Below, one piece after another: positions 1-9,553 of a DNA stretch of 64,000 nucleotides. The position numbers were made by a program, and so were the translations under genes. This DNA comes from Caballeronia cordobensis. GTDB taxonomy: Bacteria > Pseudomonadota > Gammaproteobacteria > Burkholderiales > Burkholderiaceae. The DNA lies in contig NZ_FCNY02000006.1 of assembly GCF_001544575.2 (NCBI RefSeq), forward strand, positions 186,001 to 250,000. The letters run 5' to 3'. Each line of letters opens with the position of its first letter. The stretch's first letter is position 1. The notes below the pieces were generated by a model. It searched no databases. It saw only the letters and a list, made by a program, of their open reading frames with translations, and was not told the origin of the DNA.

Positions 1-670
1 CATCGAGGTCCGGGAATTCGATCGCGAGCGAATCGCGCGTATCGCCGATGATGTGATGAAAGCGCATGCTCACGCCATCGACCGTGATCGACTCGCCATC
101 CGCGACGGCATGCGTGACCGCCAACGGCGCGAAGGCATTCAGGTGCGGATCGTCGAAAGATTTCTCGCCTTTGCCGAGACGCGCGTCCGGGCCGCGATCG
201 GGCAGGTAAGCGCCGAACTGAATGCCGATGCGCCTGAGCTGCATCGGGCCGAGCATGTTCGACGTGGTGGCGGCCAGTTGCTCCGTCTGCGGATGCGCGA
301 ACACCTGGACCTCTTCGATGCGCTCGCCGTCGAGCAGTCCCGCCGCCCCGCCGATGTAATGATGGTGCGAATAGATGAGCGCCTTGACAGGCTTGTCGCT
401 GAAGCTTCGGATGATCGCGCGCAGATCGCGTCCGTGACCGAACTTCGTGCCCGTCTCGATGACGATCAGCCCCGTCAGCCCTTCGACCACGATGCAATTG
501 ACGCTGTGATAGCCGGTGATGACGCGAAGGCCCTCGCATACCTGATGAACCTGCATCCTCGACTGCGTCTTTGCGGCAAAGCGCAGAAAATCGCCATTGA
601 CGATCGCGCCGTTCGGCGCGGCCATCTTGTTGTGATCCTGACCGCCGCGATAAAAGGCTTCGCTGTTCAC
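1..670 (-). CDS. Alkylsulfatase-like metallo-beta-lactamase fold hydrolase, C-terminus cut off by window edge
   Basis: The 223 visible residues begin at a GTG with AGGA seven bases upstream; an ATG at 684 in another frame stops at once. The protein continues past base 1. It is a paralogue of the protein at 1490-3181: both start with a segment ending APNGAIVN or AVNGALVN, then a beta-lactamase fold core. The family uses an HxHxDH zinc motif, but here residues 101-108 read SHHHYIGG, so the Asp and following His are absent. It lies downstream of the SDR at 721-1476 on the same strand and probably shares its transcript. Substrate unknown. Confidence 0.75.
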   Translation of the reverse strand, partial: MNSEAFYRGGQDHNKMAAPNGAIVNGDFLRFAAKTQSRMQVHQVCEGLRVITGYHSVNCIVVEGLTGLIVIETGTKFGHGRDLRAIIRSFSDKPVKALIYSHHHYIGGAAGLLDGERIEEVQVFAHPQTEQLAATTSNMLGPMQLRRIGIQFGAYLPDRGPDARLGKGEKSFDDPHLNAFAPLAVTHAVADGESITVDGVSMRFHHIIGDTRDSLAIEFPDLD

Positions 671-720
671 GCTTCTGTCCTCATGTGTGTCGGTGATGTG
701 GGTCTCCGTCGCGCCTGATT

Positions 721-1476
721 TCATCCGGCCCGGCGCATCAGGCTGAAGCTTTGCGCTGTCGGGCCGACGAGCGGTTGTGTTGCGAGGAACATCGCGAGCG
801 GCACGACGTCTTCGGGTTCTTTCATCCACTCGCCGGGCGGAAACGCGACTTTGCCGAAGCCCGTCATTTCAGTTCTGACCGGGCCCTGAATGAGTTCGTT
901 GACGCTGATGTTCGCGTCTTGCACCTCGATGGCGAGCGTCTGCGTGAGCATCCACAACGCGAGCTTCGATGTGGCGTAAGCGGAGAGCCCCGGCATCGGG
1001 CGATGGCGCGAACCCGAGCCCGTCATGATGAGCTTGCCGCCGCCGCGCTTGCGCAGGGGCGCAATGGCCGCGCGCGCCGTGTGCAGCGCGCCGTAGAGGT
1101 TGACCTCGAACGTGCGCTTCCATGCGTCGAGATTCGCGGTTTCGATCGGGCCGCCGGGCGTGCCGAGGCCCGCGTTCGCGAGCACGATATCGACACCGCC
1201 GAAATGCTCGACGGCTTGCGCGTACATCGCTTCGACGTTCGCGTAGTCGGTCACGTCGACACGGCATGCGAGCGCCTTGCCGCCGTGCGCCTCGATGGAC
1301 CGCACGACGGCATCGAGTTCCTCGCTGCTGCGCGCGGCGACCACGACGGCCGCGCCCGCGTCCGCGTAAGCGTGTGCGATCGCGCGCCCGATGCCGCGTC
1401 CGCCGCCGGTGATCACCGCGACCTTGCCGGCGAGCGGGGCCGCGCCCTTGTCTCGTGCAAATGAAGTAGTGTTCAT
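721..1476 (-). CDS. SDR family oxidoreductase
   Basis: A 251-residue classical short-chain dehydrogenase/reductase. The Rossmann motif TGGGRGIG is at residues 23-30, followed by an ANAG motif and a Ser...YATSK catalytic set. The ATG at 1476 was chosen because GAGGG precedes it and it clears the upstream gene; a longer reading frame to 1542 would overlap the metallo-beta-lactamase gene. It sits 13 bp after that gene and before a second one, suggesting a shared operon. It should oxidise or reduce an alcohol/ketone with NAD(P); the substrate is not readable. Confidence 0.85.
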   Translation of the reverse strand: MNTTSFARDKGAAPLAGKVAVITGGGRGIGRAIAHAYADAGAAVVVAARSSEELDAVVRSIEAHGGKALACRVDVTDYANVEAMYAQAVEHFGGVDIVLANAGLGTPGGPIETANLDAWKRTFEVNLYGALHTARAAIAPLRKRGGGKLIMTGSGSRHRPMPGLSAYATSKLALWMLTQTLAIEVQDANISVNELIQGPVRTEMTGFGKVAFPPGEWMKEPEDVVPLAMFLATQPLVGPTAQSFSLMRRAG

Positions 1477-1489
1477 GATGCCCTCGACA

Positions 1490-3181
1490 TCATGCGCGAA
1501 GCGCGTCGAACGTCGCGAGCACCGCGCAGGCGGCGCTTGCATCGCCTGTGAGTCGCAGGGCTTCCTCGTTCAACAACGTTCGCAGCGACGACGGACTCAC
1601 GAAAAGCTGCGCGAAGGTCCTGCCGTCGAGCGTCAGAATGAAATCGGCGTGGCGCGAGAGTTCGTGCGGCCGCGCGATGAATTCGGCGACGCCCCGGCGC
1701 ACGTGCAGCGCAACGGAAGGGCGCGCGCCGTCGATGAAATCGAAGCGCATGATCGCGTCGATATGCTGCGCCTGAACCGGATTCACGCGCACGCGCAAAT
1801 GATCGACATAGGTCGCGGGATCGGCGGCGATCTGACGCTTCGAAGGCGGCACGAGACGCGGCAGATCGATCTTGCCTTCCAGCGCGAGCGCCTGGCTCAG
1901 CATGAAGCCGCGCGCGATGCTCGCGGTCGTCGCCTGCGCGCTGCTGCGCAGAAGGCTTGCCTTGAGCTGGCGCAGTTCGGCGTCGTCCGGCGAAAGCTTC
2001 AGCGGATAGTTGAGCAATTCGAGCGCCCAGGCGTAGTCGCCTTGCGCGCGCGCTTCGTGAACCGCATCGAGCACGCGCGCCCGGCCGCCGAGCAGCGTCG
2101 TCATGCGCCCGGCGATCTCCGCGGGCGCAAGGCGTTCGAGGGTCGCGGCGTCGCCGTCCCACCAGCCGAGCGCGTGATTCATGATGTAGGGCGCGTGCCA
2201 GTCGAGGCGGCCATAGGCTTCGAAGAGCCACGGCTCTTCCTTGAGATGCCGCGGCAACTCGATGAAGCCGCGCAGATCGTCAGGCCCCTTGCCCGCGAGC
2301 ACGCCGCGCAAGGTCTGATCGAGCACCAGCATCGTGAAATCGAGGTAATTGCGCAGCGTGCGTTCGATCTCGGCCGCGCCGGTGATCGAGCGGGCATGCT
2401 GGCTGATGAGATACGCGGGTTCGAGCGCGAGCAGATGCCGGAGCGCCTCCGACCACACGCGTGGATCGCGAAACTTCGCGCCGCGCGGTGTATAGAAGTT
2501 CGGCTGCCACGGCCACAGAATGTTGTTCAGCGCCACTTTCTGATCGGGCAGCCAGACGGTTACGCAGTCGTCGGTGTCGGAGCCGCCTTCGGTGAAGAAC
2601 TGCATGCGCACGCCGGCGATCGTGAGCATCTCCCCATGCGCGACCGGCGTATTCACCGGCACGAAACCCGTCGGCCCGTGTTCGATCACGAAGCCATATT
2701 GCGCGTCGTCGCCCGATTGGGGCAGCAGGGCTTGCGCATGTTGCATGGCGCGCGCGTGCTGGAGCGGCTGAATCTCGGGAAAGTAGCTTCCGAGCGCCGC
2801 CACGCGCATGTTTTCGTTGAGGCGAGCATGGCCGATGACCGCCACGTTGTCCTCGCCTTCGAGGATCGCGCGCGCACCCAGCGCGTAATGCGTGTGACTG
2901 TAGATGATCGCCTTGATCGGCTTCGTGCTGATGCGGCGGATCGCTTCACGATACTGCTTGCCGTGTTCGAGATGCTCGCCGGATTCCCACACGATGAGAC
3001 CGTCGTCGCCGACGATGACCGCCGCGTTCAGCGCCGTGCCCGGCAGCACCCAGACGCGATCGGTCAGCTCGTAGGGTGTGGTGTCCTGGTGCCTGACGAG
3101 CCGTTCGTTTTCGAGCACGCTGCGATTGACGAGCGCGCCATTGACCGCGGACACGGCTTGATGAGCGGCGGGGTTCTTCAT
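1490..3181 (-). CDS. Alkylsulfatase-like metallo-beta-lactamase fold hydrolase with dimerisation and SCP2-like regions
   Basis: At 563 residues it matches the layout of SdsA1/YjcS-type alkylsulfatases: N-terminal metallo-beta-lactamase fold (about 35-300), a helical dimerisation region (about 330-440) and a C-terminal SCP2-like domain (about 445-560). The metal motif is unusual: residues 95-102 read SHTHYALG instead of the THSHxDH pattern, so two expected ligands are missing. There is no evident signal peptide, although several known alkylsulfatases are exported. It leads an operon with the following SDR and the truncated paralogue. Its activity on alkyl sulfates is therefore uncertain. Confidence 0.75.
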   Translation of the reverse strand: MKNPAAHQAVSAVNGALVNRSVLENERLVRHQDTTPYELTDRVWVLPGTALNAAVIVGDDGLIVWESGEHLEHGKQYREAIRRISTKPIKAIIYSHTHYALGARAILEGEDNVAVIGHARLNENMRVAALGSYFPEIQPLQHARAMQHAQALLPQSGDDAQYGFVIEHGPTGFVPVNTPVAHGEMLTIAGVRMQFFTEGGSDTDDCVTVWLPDQKVALNNILWPWQPNFYTPRGAKFRDPRVWSEALRHLLALEPAYLISQHARSITGAAEIERTLRNYLDFTMLVLDQTLRGVLAGKGPDDLRGFIELPRHLKEEPWLFEAYGRLDWHAPYIMNHALGWWDGDAATLERLAPAEIAGRMTTLLGGRARVLDAVHEARAQGDYAWALELLNYPLKLSPDDAELRQLKASLLRSSAQATTASIARGFMLSQALALEGKIDLPRLVPPSKRQIAADPATYVDHLRVRVNPVQAQHIDAIMRFDFIDGARPSVALHVRRGVAEFIARPHELSRHADFILTLDGRTFAQLFVSPSSLRTLLNEEALRLTGDASAACAVLATFDALRA

Positions 3182-3226
3182 GCGATGCGTACCTGTGAAG
3201 TGTGAGTGAGCGAAGGCGTCGGGGGA

Positions 3227-4531
3227 TTACGCCGAGCGCGAAACGCCGAGCGCCGAAAGTCTTTCGCGAGCGCGTTCCGGATGCAGATATCGCATGCTCA
3301 GCGCGGCGGACAACAGCAACATGCCCGCACCGATGACGAAAGCCGTTTCATAGCCGGCGATGTTATTGCCGCCGTTCGCCTGAATGAACCGTCCCGCGAC
3401 GGCGGGCGCGATGGCCCCGGCTGACGTGACGAGCGCCGCGTACACCGAGAGCAGCGCGGTGCGCTGACGTTCATGCGCGAGTTCGCCGAGGATCGCCGGC
3501 GCAAGCGCGAAACAGATGGTGGCAAGCCCGTTGCCCACGGCGAAGAGCGTGAGCTTGAGCCCGGCGGGCATCGCGACGAAATGCTGCAGCAGAAGCAACA
3601 CGCCGCCTGTGATGAAAGCCCCGTTGATGATCTGCACGCGCGCCTGACGGCTCGACGCGCCGCGCGCTTGCAAGCGCTGCGAGTACCAGCTCAGAAAGAG
3701 CGTGTACGGCATCGTGAAGAGAATCACCAGCGCGAAGATCCGTCCGGCGGTGACGTGATCGAAGCCGTAGCCTTTTTCGAGGTAGGCGGGCAGCCACGTC
3801 AGCATCAGTCCCGACGACCAGTAGGCGGAAAAGCCGAGCAGGATGACGATCAGCACAGGCGGCGAAAGCAGCAGCTTGCGGTACGGCAGCAGAGTCTGGG
3901 GCGCGGCATCGGTGCGGGAAATCACGTGAGCCGGGGCCGCGAACACGGGCGGCTCGCGGCGTTCCGCGAAGATGAGCCAGAGCACGCACCATACCGCGCC
4001 GATCACGGCGAGCAGCACGAAATTCATGCGCCATCCCCAGTTGCGCGACACGACCGGAATGATCAGCCCGGCTACGATCAGCCCGATGACCGCGCCCTGG
4101 TTCAGGATCGCGACGGGCAGGCCGCGTTTGGCGTCGGGAAACCACTTGAACAGCTCATGCATCGAAAGCGGCGCGCTGGGCCCTTCGGCCGCGCCGAGCA
4201 ACACACGGCAGACCAGGATCGTGAGCGGCGCGGTGGCGTAGACGAGCGGCAATTGCAGCAGCGCCCAGCTTGCCGCCATCACCAACAGAATCCAGCGCGT
4301 CTGAAAGCGGTTCGCAAAAAATCCGACGACGATGCTCGAAAGCGAAAACAGCCAGAAGATGCTGCCCGCCAGCACGCCGAACTGGGCGGAGGTCAGCTTC
4401 AGCTCGGCCATGAGCGGCACCGCCACCATGCCGAGGGAAATCTTGTCGATGAAGTTGATGAGCGCGAGGCTAGTCAGTAGCGCGGACACGCGCCATGCGG
4501 TGCGTGACGGGTATTCGGTCGATGTATTCAT
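3227..4531 (-). CDS. MFS transporter, anion:cation symporter type
   Basis: A 434-residue inner-membrane protein with about 12 hydrophobic helices and a central charged loop. The N-terminal pattern (INFIDKISLGMVAVPL, then ANRFQTRW between helices 2 and 3) resembles ACS-family carriers for organic anions such as glucarate or hydroxyphenylacetate. It is 45 bp downstream of nothing on its strand except the ADH gene group and ends just before the alkylsulfatase-like gene, so it may import the substrate or export a product of this cluster. Exact substrate unknown. Confidence 0.8.
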   Translation of the reverse strand: MNTSTEYPSRTAWRVSALLTSLALINFIDKISLGMVAVPLMAELKLTSAQFGVLAGSIFWLFSLSSIVVGFFANRFQTRWILLVMAASWALLQLPLVYATAPLTILVCRVLLGAAEGPSAPLSMHELFKWFPDAKRGLPVAILNQGAVIGLIVAGLIIPVVSRNWGWRMNFVLLAVIGAVWCVLWLIFAERREPPVFAAPAHVISRTDAAPQTLLPYRKLLLSPPVLIVILLGFSAYWSSGLMLTWLPAYLEKGYGFDHVTAGRIFALVILFTMPYTLFLSWYSQRLQARGASSRQARVQIINGAFITGGVLLLLQHFVAMPAGLKLTLFAVGNGLATICFALAPAILGELAHERQRTALLSVYAALVTSAGAIAPAVAGRFIQANGGNNIAGYETAFVIGAGMLLLSAALSMRYLHPERARERLSALGVSRSA

Positions 4532-4598
4532 GATCTCGGACGGGTATCTCGCGTGGCGTAGGTGGACGAAGCAAAAAAGGCAGGGCGAGGGCGCGCCC

Positions 4599-5645
4599 TC
4601 ATGCGGCCGATGCCTGATTTCGGATCATGACTTTGCAGTGCGTGTTCGGCTTCTTGAGCGCTTCGAAGGTGGCCGGAACCTCGTCGAGACCGATCACCGA
4701 CGAAATGAACGGCGTCGCGCGGATGCGCCCGTCCGCCAGCATGCGCAGCGAAAATTCGAAGTCCTCACGTTCGTAGGTAAATGCGAAACTCACGCGCAGG
4801 CGTTTGATCGTCGCGCTCAGCACCGACACCTTTTCAGGTTCGAGGCACGCGCCCGCGATCACGAGATGCGCCTTCGGCGGCGCCATGTTGATGAGCTTCT
4901 GCAAGATCGGCCGGCCGACGCATTCGAAGATGAACATGGGCGGCCGGCCGGTCGCGCGGCGTAGCTCGGCGACCGGGTCCGCGACATTCGACGCGTCGAT
5001 GAGTATTTCCGCGCCCGCGTCGCGTGCGCGCGCGAGCCGTTCGGGCACGAGATCGCTGATCGCGATGTCGCCCGCGCCGAAAAAGCGCGCCCACGTTGCA
5101 ATGGCCAGCCCGATCACGCCCGCGCCGACGATCAGCACGTCCGCGCCCGGCGGCACCTTCGCCATCTTGTACGCGTTGAGCGCGACGGCGAACGGCTCGA
5201 TCATGGCCGCTTCGTCGTAGCTCATCGTGTCGGGGATCTTCATCGCCATGACGGCCTGGCACGAAGCGTATTCCGCGTACGCGCCCGGCAATGCGGGATG
5301 GAAGCCCTGCGTCGCGGGCGCTTCGCACGACGCCTGACGTCCGTCGCGGCACGGCGCGCATGTGCCGCACGCGCGCAAGGGCAGCGCCACGATCCGGTCG
5401 CCCGTGCGCCAGTCCGCGCCCGCGTCCGCGCCGACTCCGACGACTTCCCCGGCGAACTCGTGACCCAGCACGGAGCCTTCGCGCAACATGCCGGGTGTCT
5501 GCGCGGCGTGCAGATCGGACCCGCAGATGCCGCAGGCGTGAACTCTGACCGTGAGGCTGTCCGCGGCGGGGGCGGGAACGGGCACATCCGCCATCCTGAG
5601 CGGCTTGTCGATACTTTCAAAGGCGATGACTTTCATGATCGGCAT
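4599..5645 (-). CDS. Zinc-dependent alcohol dehydrogenase
   Basis: A 348-residue medium-chain dehydrogenase. GICGSD supplies the catalytic-zinc Cys and GHEFAG the His/Glu; the structural zinc cluster (CGTCAPCRDGRQASC) is complete; GAGVIG is the NAD(P)-binding turn. The start could be the first ATG (5645) or the Met four codons in (5636); neither has a clear ribosome binding site. The gene lies 31 bp upstream of MFS-side sequence and downstream of an SDR on the same strand, so alcohol or polyol oxidation in the same pathway is plausible. Confidence 0.85.
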   Translation of the reverse strand: MPIMKVIAFESIDKPLRMADVPVPAPAADSLTVRVHACGICGSDLHAAQTPGMLREGSVLGHEFAGEVVGVGADAGADWRTGDRIVALPLRACGTCAPCRDGRQASCEAPATQGFHPALPGAYAEYASCQAVMAMKIPDTMSYDEAAMIEPFAVALNAYKMAKVPPGADVLIVGAGVIGLAIATWARFFGAGDIAISDLVPERLARARDAGAEILIDASNVADPVAELRRATGRPPMFIFECVGRPILQKLINMAPPKAHLVIAGACLEPEKVSVLSATIKRLRVSFAFTYEREDFEFSLRMLADGRIRATPFISSVIGLDEVPATFEALKKPNTHCKVMIRNQASAA

Positions 5646-5676
5646 GAGGTGAATGATTGAGGCGTGCGCAACGCGA

Positions 5677-6360
5677 TCAGGCCGCCGAATAACCGCCGTC
5701 GACGGGAAGGGTGATACCGGTGATGAGGCGCGCAGCAGGGGAAGCGAGGAACACCGCGGCGCCGGCCACTTCGTCCGGTTCGGCCCATCGGCCGATGGGA
5801 ATGCGGCTCAGCGTGTTCTCGAAAAACGCCTTGTTGTCGCGCACCGCGCGTGTCAGGGCCGTGTCGATCCAGCCCGGCGCGATGGCGTTGACGCGAATGC
5901 CATCGGCGGCGAAGCGCAGCGCGAGCGAACGCGTCAGCGCGACGACGCCGGCCTTGGCCGCGCCATACGCGGGCGTCATCGGCGAGCCGAAGAACGAATA
6001 CATCGAGGCGATGTTGATCACGCAACCCGCGCTCGCCTTCAGATGCGGGTGAAACGCGTTGACGAGCCGCAGGCCGCCCACGAGATGCACGTCCAGAACA
6101 TCGGCGAAGATATCCGGTTCGTATTCGCTGGGGCTTGCGCGGCCCGCGCAGTGGATCAGGACATCGAGCGTATCGATGCGCGCGGCGAGCGCTTCGACGG
6201 CGGTGTCATCGCGCACGTCGAGCGGCTCGTGGCGAATGCGCGCATCGGCGTCGGCGGGCGGCGCGGCGAGATCGGCGAAGGCGCGGGCGAATGCGCCGCC
6301 GATGCCGCCCGTCCCGCCGGTAATCAGCACGCGTTTTCCGGCTACGTTGAAATCAGGCAC
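5677..6360 (-). CDS. SDR family oxidoreductase
   Basis: A 227-residue short-chain dehydrogenase with TGGTGGIG near the N-terminus, YGAAK catalytic residues and a C-terminal PVDGGY typical of FabG-like enzymes. The usual NNAG is replaced by HCAG. I chose the GTG at 6360, preceded by GGAG eight bases upstream; a longer frame to 6435 would run into the cupin gene upstream. It sits between the cupin and the zinc alcohol dehydrogenase on one strand, likely co-transcribed. Confidence 0.8.
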   Translation of the reverse strand: MPDFNVAGKRVLITGGTGGIGGAFARAFADLAAPPADADARIRHEPLDVRDDTAVEALAARIDTLDVLIHCAGRASPSEYEPDIFADVLDVHLVGGLRLVNAFHPHLKASAGCVINIASMYSFFGSPMTPAYGAAKAGVVALTRSLALRFAADGIRVNAIAPGWIDTALTRAVRDNKAFFENTLSRIPIGRWAEPDEVAGAAVFLASPAARLITGITLPVDGGYSAA

Positions 6361-6397
6361 TTTCAGACTCCGGTGGTTCGGGAGGCAGACTCGGGAA

Positions 6398-6907
6398 TTA
6401 CATCGCGGTGGAACGCGCGCCGAGGGCGCGGACATAGTTCAACGGCGACATGCCGCGGTCTTTGGCGGCCTTGTTGATCATGGTCTCGATGAAGCCCGCA
6501 TCGGCGATGTTGATGAAGTTGCCTTCGTCGTCGAAGTTGACGTTCGCGCCGTGAATGACCATGAACATGTCGGTCATCTCCGTGTTGCTGGACGGCGTGG
6601 TGAACTGATGGATCGCGCCGCCCGGTTCGTAGAGATAGCTGCCGGCGGTTTGCGGCTGATGCGGATACTGCGTGTAGTTCCATTGACCGGCGATCGTGAA
6701 CAGATGCACGGTGCCCGTATGAAAATGATTCGGCAGCACGATGCCCGGCGCGATCCGCGCGCGCAGCACCCAAATGCCGTTTTGCGCATCGAGGAAGAGC
6801 GGGCAGACGTCGGAGCCCGGATGCGGGAAATCCTTGACCCACGGCTCCTTGCTGGAGTCGATGGTGAACAGATCCTTATCCTGCTTGTGATGCTTGGGCA
6901 ATGCCAT
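6398..6907 (-). CDS. Cupin protein similar to 2,4'-dihydroxyacetophenone dioxygenase
   Basis: A 169-residue single-domain cupin. The metal-binding region reads PNHFHTGTVHLF at residues 59-70, with a further His at residue 100 in EPGGAIHQF. That arrangement and the overall size resemble the 2,4'-dihydroxyacetophenone dioxygenase family (non-haem iron, C-C bond cleavage) and ChrR-like cupins. It is the first gene of the leftmost same-strand run. The cupin fold is secure; the ring or side-chain cleavage role is inferred. Confidence 0.75.
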   Translation of the reverse strand: MALPKHHKQDKDLFTIDSSKEPWVKDFPHPGSDVCPLFLDAQNGIWVLRARIAPGIVLPNHFHTGTVHLFTIAGQWNYTQYPHQPQTAGSYLYEPGGAIHQFTTPSSNTEMTDMFMVIHGANVNFDDEGNFINIADAGFIETMINKAAKDRGMSPLNYVRALGARSTAM

Positions 6908-7028
6908 GGTTATCTCCTACGAGTCGAGTTTCGGCGCACGGTGGCCGACGCAGTCACGATACCGCCCGGCATCTGCCGTCACAATCGACCTCCCTTACGC
7001 GGGGGGCGGATTAACCCTTACGGCGCGT

Positions 7029-7802
7029 TCAGCTTCCCTTGAAAGAGGGCGTGCGGCGTTGCGCGAAGGCGCTGAGTGCTTCGCGCGCGTCGTCGGTGCG
7101 GTAGGCGCGCGCCTGCAGCGACGCTTCCAGTTCCAACTGATGCGCGAGGTCCTGGTCGAGGCTCACGTTGAGCGCCGCCTTGGTCAGCGCATACGCGGTG
7201 GTCGGCATGCTCGCGAGATGGCGCGCGAGCTTCATGCTTTCGGCGGCGAGCGCGTCGTCATCGAAGACCTTCCAGACGAGGCCCATGCGCTCGGCCTCCG
7301 ATGCGTCGATCTTTTCGCCGAGGATGGCGAGCGCGCGCGCACGCATCTCGCCCGCCTGACGCGGCAGGAAATACGTGCTGCCCGCATCGGGAATGAGGCC
7401 GATCTTCGTGAACGCCTGCAGGAAGGTCGCGGATTGCGCCGCCAGAACAATGTCCCCTGCGAGGGCGAGACTCATGCCCGCTCCGGCCGCCGCGCCATTG
7501 ACCGCGACGATCACGGGCTTCGGCATGTTCCGCAGCGCGAGCACCAGAGGATGAAAGAAATCTCGCAACGCGGCGACGGGATCGCCGCCTTCGTTCAGTG
7601 CGCGCACGTCCGCGCCCGCGCAGAAGCCGCGGCCCGCGCCGGTCACGACGACGGCGCGAACCGCGCGATCCTCCGAGGCGCGCTCGAAGGCGTCGCGCAG
7701 CGCCGTGACGAGCGGCCGGTTCAGCGCATTGAGCACATCGGGCCGGTTCAACGTCACGGTGCAAACGCCGGCATCCGCGTGGTAGGTCACGAGGTCATTC
7801 AT
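7029..7802 (-). CDS. Enoyl-CoA hydratase/isomerase, PaaG-like
   Basis: A 257-residue crotonase-family protein. The oxyanion-hole segment GRGFCAGADV is present. The second active-site loop reads KIGLIPDAGSTYFLP: the two hydratase glutamates are absent and an Asp stands in the loop, as in PaaG-type ring or double-bond isomerases. It is last in the CoA-pathway run 7029-13643. It probably isomerises or hydrates an unsaturated acyl-CoA made by the neighbouring acyl-CoA dehydrogenase; isomerase is more likely than classic hydratase. Confidence 0.8.
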   Translation of the reverse strand: MNDLVTYHADAGVCTVTLNRPDVLNALNRPLVTALRDAFERASEDRAVRAVVVTGAGRGFCAGADVRALNEGGDPVAALRDFFHPLVLALRNMPKPVIVAVNGAAAGAGMSLALAGDIVLAAQSATFLQAFTKIGLIPDAGSTYFLPRQAGEMRARALAILGEKIDASEAERMGLVWKVFDDDALAAESMKLARHLASMPTTAYALTKAALNVSLDQDLAHQLELEASLQARAYRTDDAREALSAFAQRRTPSFKGS

Positions 7803-7860
7803 TTGGAATCCTATGGAAAGAACCAGCGCGAAAGCGCACGGCCAGAAGGCCGCGCGCGTT

Positions 7861-9414
7861 TTAGTTCACAGCGCGAGACTTGTTTTCCCAGTAGGGCGTG
7901 CGCAGGTTGCGCTTGAGGATCTTGCCCGCCGCCGACATCGGCAGCTCGGCGCGAAACTCGATGCTCTTCGGACACTTGTAGCCCGCGATATGCTCGCGGC
8001 AGTGAAGGCGCAGATCGTTTTCGCTCAACGTCGACTGCGGCTTGAGCACGACGACCGCGTGCACCGCTTCGCCCCAAATCTCGTGCGGAATGCCGATGAC
8101 CGCGCACATCGCGACGGCCGGATGACGCGCGATCGCGTTCTCCACTTCCGCCGAATAGACGTTTTCGCCGCCGCTGATGATCATGTCCTTGATGCGATCG
8201 ACGATGAACACGTAGCCGTCCGCATCCATGTAAGCGCCGTCGCCGGTGTGCAGCCAGCCGCCGCGCAGCGTCTGCGCCGTTTCTTCGGGCTTGTTCCAGT
8301 AGCCCTGCATCACCGTCGGGCCGCGCACGATGATTTCGCCGACCGTTCCGCGCGGCACTTCGTTATCCTGGCCGTCGACGATTTTGATTTCGGTGCCGCA
8401 GATCGAGCGCCCCGCCGACGTATGCAAGCCCTTCTTGCGAGCCGCTTCATGATGATTGTCGGCGGGATTCGACGACACGATCATCCCTTCGGTCAGGCCG
8501 TACGAGTGATTGAACTCGACGTTGGGCAGCATGGCGATGGTCTTCTCCAGCACGGCCGCCGTCATCGGCGATGCGCCGTAGGCGACGCGTTGCAGGCTCG
8601 ACAGATCGCGGCGCTGGAAGTCGGGGTGGGAGATCGTCGCCTGAATCATGATAGGCACGAGCGCGATGTCCGTAATACGCTCGCGCTCGATCGTCTCCAG
8701 CACTTCGGCGGGCTGGAACATCGGAATGATGACGTTCATGTCGCCGCGGATGAACTGCAACAGCGCGCGCGTCATTGCGGCGATGTGAAAGAAGGGCGCG
8801 CTGTGCAGCGTCCTTCCGTTCGGAATGGGCGGGGCGTCGACGAGACGGTTGACGCATCCCGTCCACAGGTTCCGGTGACTCAGCATGACGCCCTTGGGCG
8901 AACCCGTCGTGCCGCCGGTGTACATGATGGCGGCGAGGTCTTCGTAGCCGCGCCGCATGTCTTCGACCGGCGCATGGCTCGCGATCAGGCTTTCGAACGA
9001 CAGCATGCCGGCGGGCGCTTCGCCGTCGCCCGCGTAGATCAGCTTGGGGGGGCAGGCGGCGGACCCGCGAATCGAGGCCGCGAGGTGCGCGTAGTGTTCG
9101 TCGACGATGAGAATGCGCGTATTGCAGTCGTCGAGCGAATAGACGATCTCGGGCACGCTCCAGCGGATATTGACCGGATTCAGCACGCCGCCGCCCCACC
9201 AGACCGCCATCATGTACTCGAAGTAACGGTCGGAGTTGAGTGCGAGCATGCCTACGCGGCTGTCCGGCTGCATGCCCAACGCCAGCAACGCGTGAGCAAG
9301 ACGTGCGACGCGATCGCAGAACTCGCGATAAGTGCGCGTGCGGCCGCGAAAACTCGTGACGAGCTGATCGGGCGTCTGCTGCAGCGCGCGGTGAAGGCAA
9401 TTGGTGAGGTACAC
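7861..9414 (-). CDS. Acyl-CoA synthetase (AMP-forming ligase)
   Basis: A 517-residue ANL-superfamily enzyme that activates a carboxylic acid to its CoA thioester through an acyl-adenylate. The P-loop YTGGTTGSPKG, the SYGLTEG motif, the hinge HTGDGAYMDADGY...DRIKDMIISGGENV and the C-terminal catalytic Lys in GKILKRNLR are all visible. The GTG at 9414 has AAGGAG eight or nine bases upstream and is preferred over an ATG at 9516, which lacks one. It supplies the entry step for the surrounding beta-oxidation-like genes. Substrate chain length is not evident. Confidence 0.9.
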   Translation of the reverse strand: MYLTNCLHRALQQTPDQLVTSFRGRTRTYREFCDRVARLAHALLALGMQPDSRVGMLALNSDRYFEYMMAVWWGGGVLNPVNIRWSVPEIVYSLDDCNTRILIVDEHYAHLAASIRGSAACPPKLIYAGDGEAPAGMLSFESLIASHAPVEDMRRGYEDLAAIMYTGGTTGSPKGVMLSHRNLWTGCVNRLVDAPPIPNGRTLHSAPFFHIAAMTRALLQFIRGDMNVIIPMFQPAEVLETIERERITDIALVPIMIQATISHPDFQRRDLSSLQRVAYGASPMTAAVLEKTIAMLPNVEFNHSYGLTEGMIVSSNPADNHHEAARKKGLHTSAGRSICGTEIKIVDGQDNEVPRGTVGEIIVRGPTVMQGYWNKPEETAQTLRGGWLHTGDGAYMDADGYVFIVDRIKDMIISGGENVYSAEVENAIARHPAVAMCAVIGIPHEIWGEAVHAVVVLKPQSTLSENDLRLHCREHIAGYKCPKSIEFRAELPMSAAGKILKRNLRTPYWENKSRAVN

Positions 9415-9553
9415 GCTCGTCTCCTTACTTTTATCTGTTCTGCGCGCGGGCAGTGCGGCCATGCCTCGCGCGTTGTGCCGCATGCGGCGTGCATCGCTTC
9501 GGGCATCCGCGAACAATTAAGCGGATGCCCGAAGCGTCATGTGCCGCGCCTTC

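Noticed and set aside
1391..3205. A 604-codon open frame opposite the alkylsulfatase-like gene
   Set aside because: Low-complexity Arg-rich translation; the minus-strand protein has clear family features.
6360..6435. Longer start for the SDR at 5677-6360
   Set aside because: It would overlap the cupin gene and lacks a ribosome binding site; the GTG at 6360 has one.
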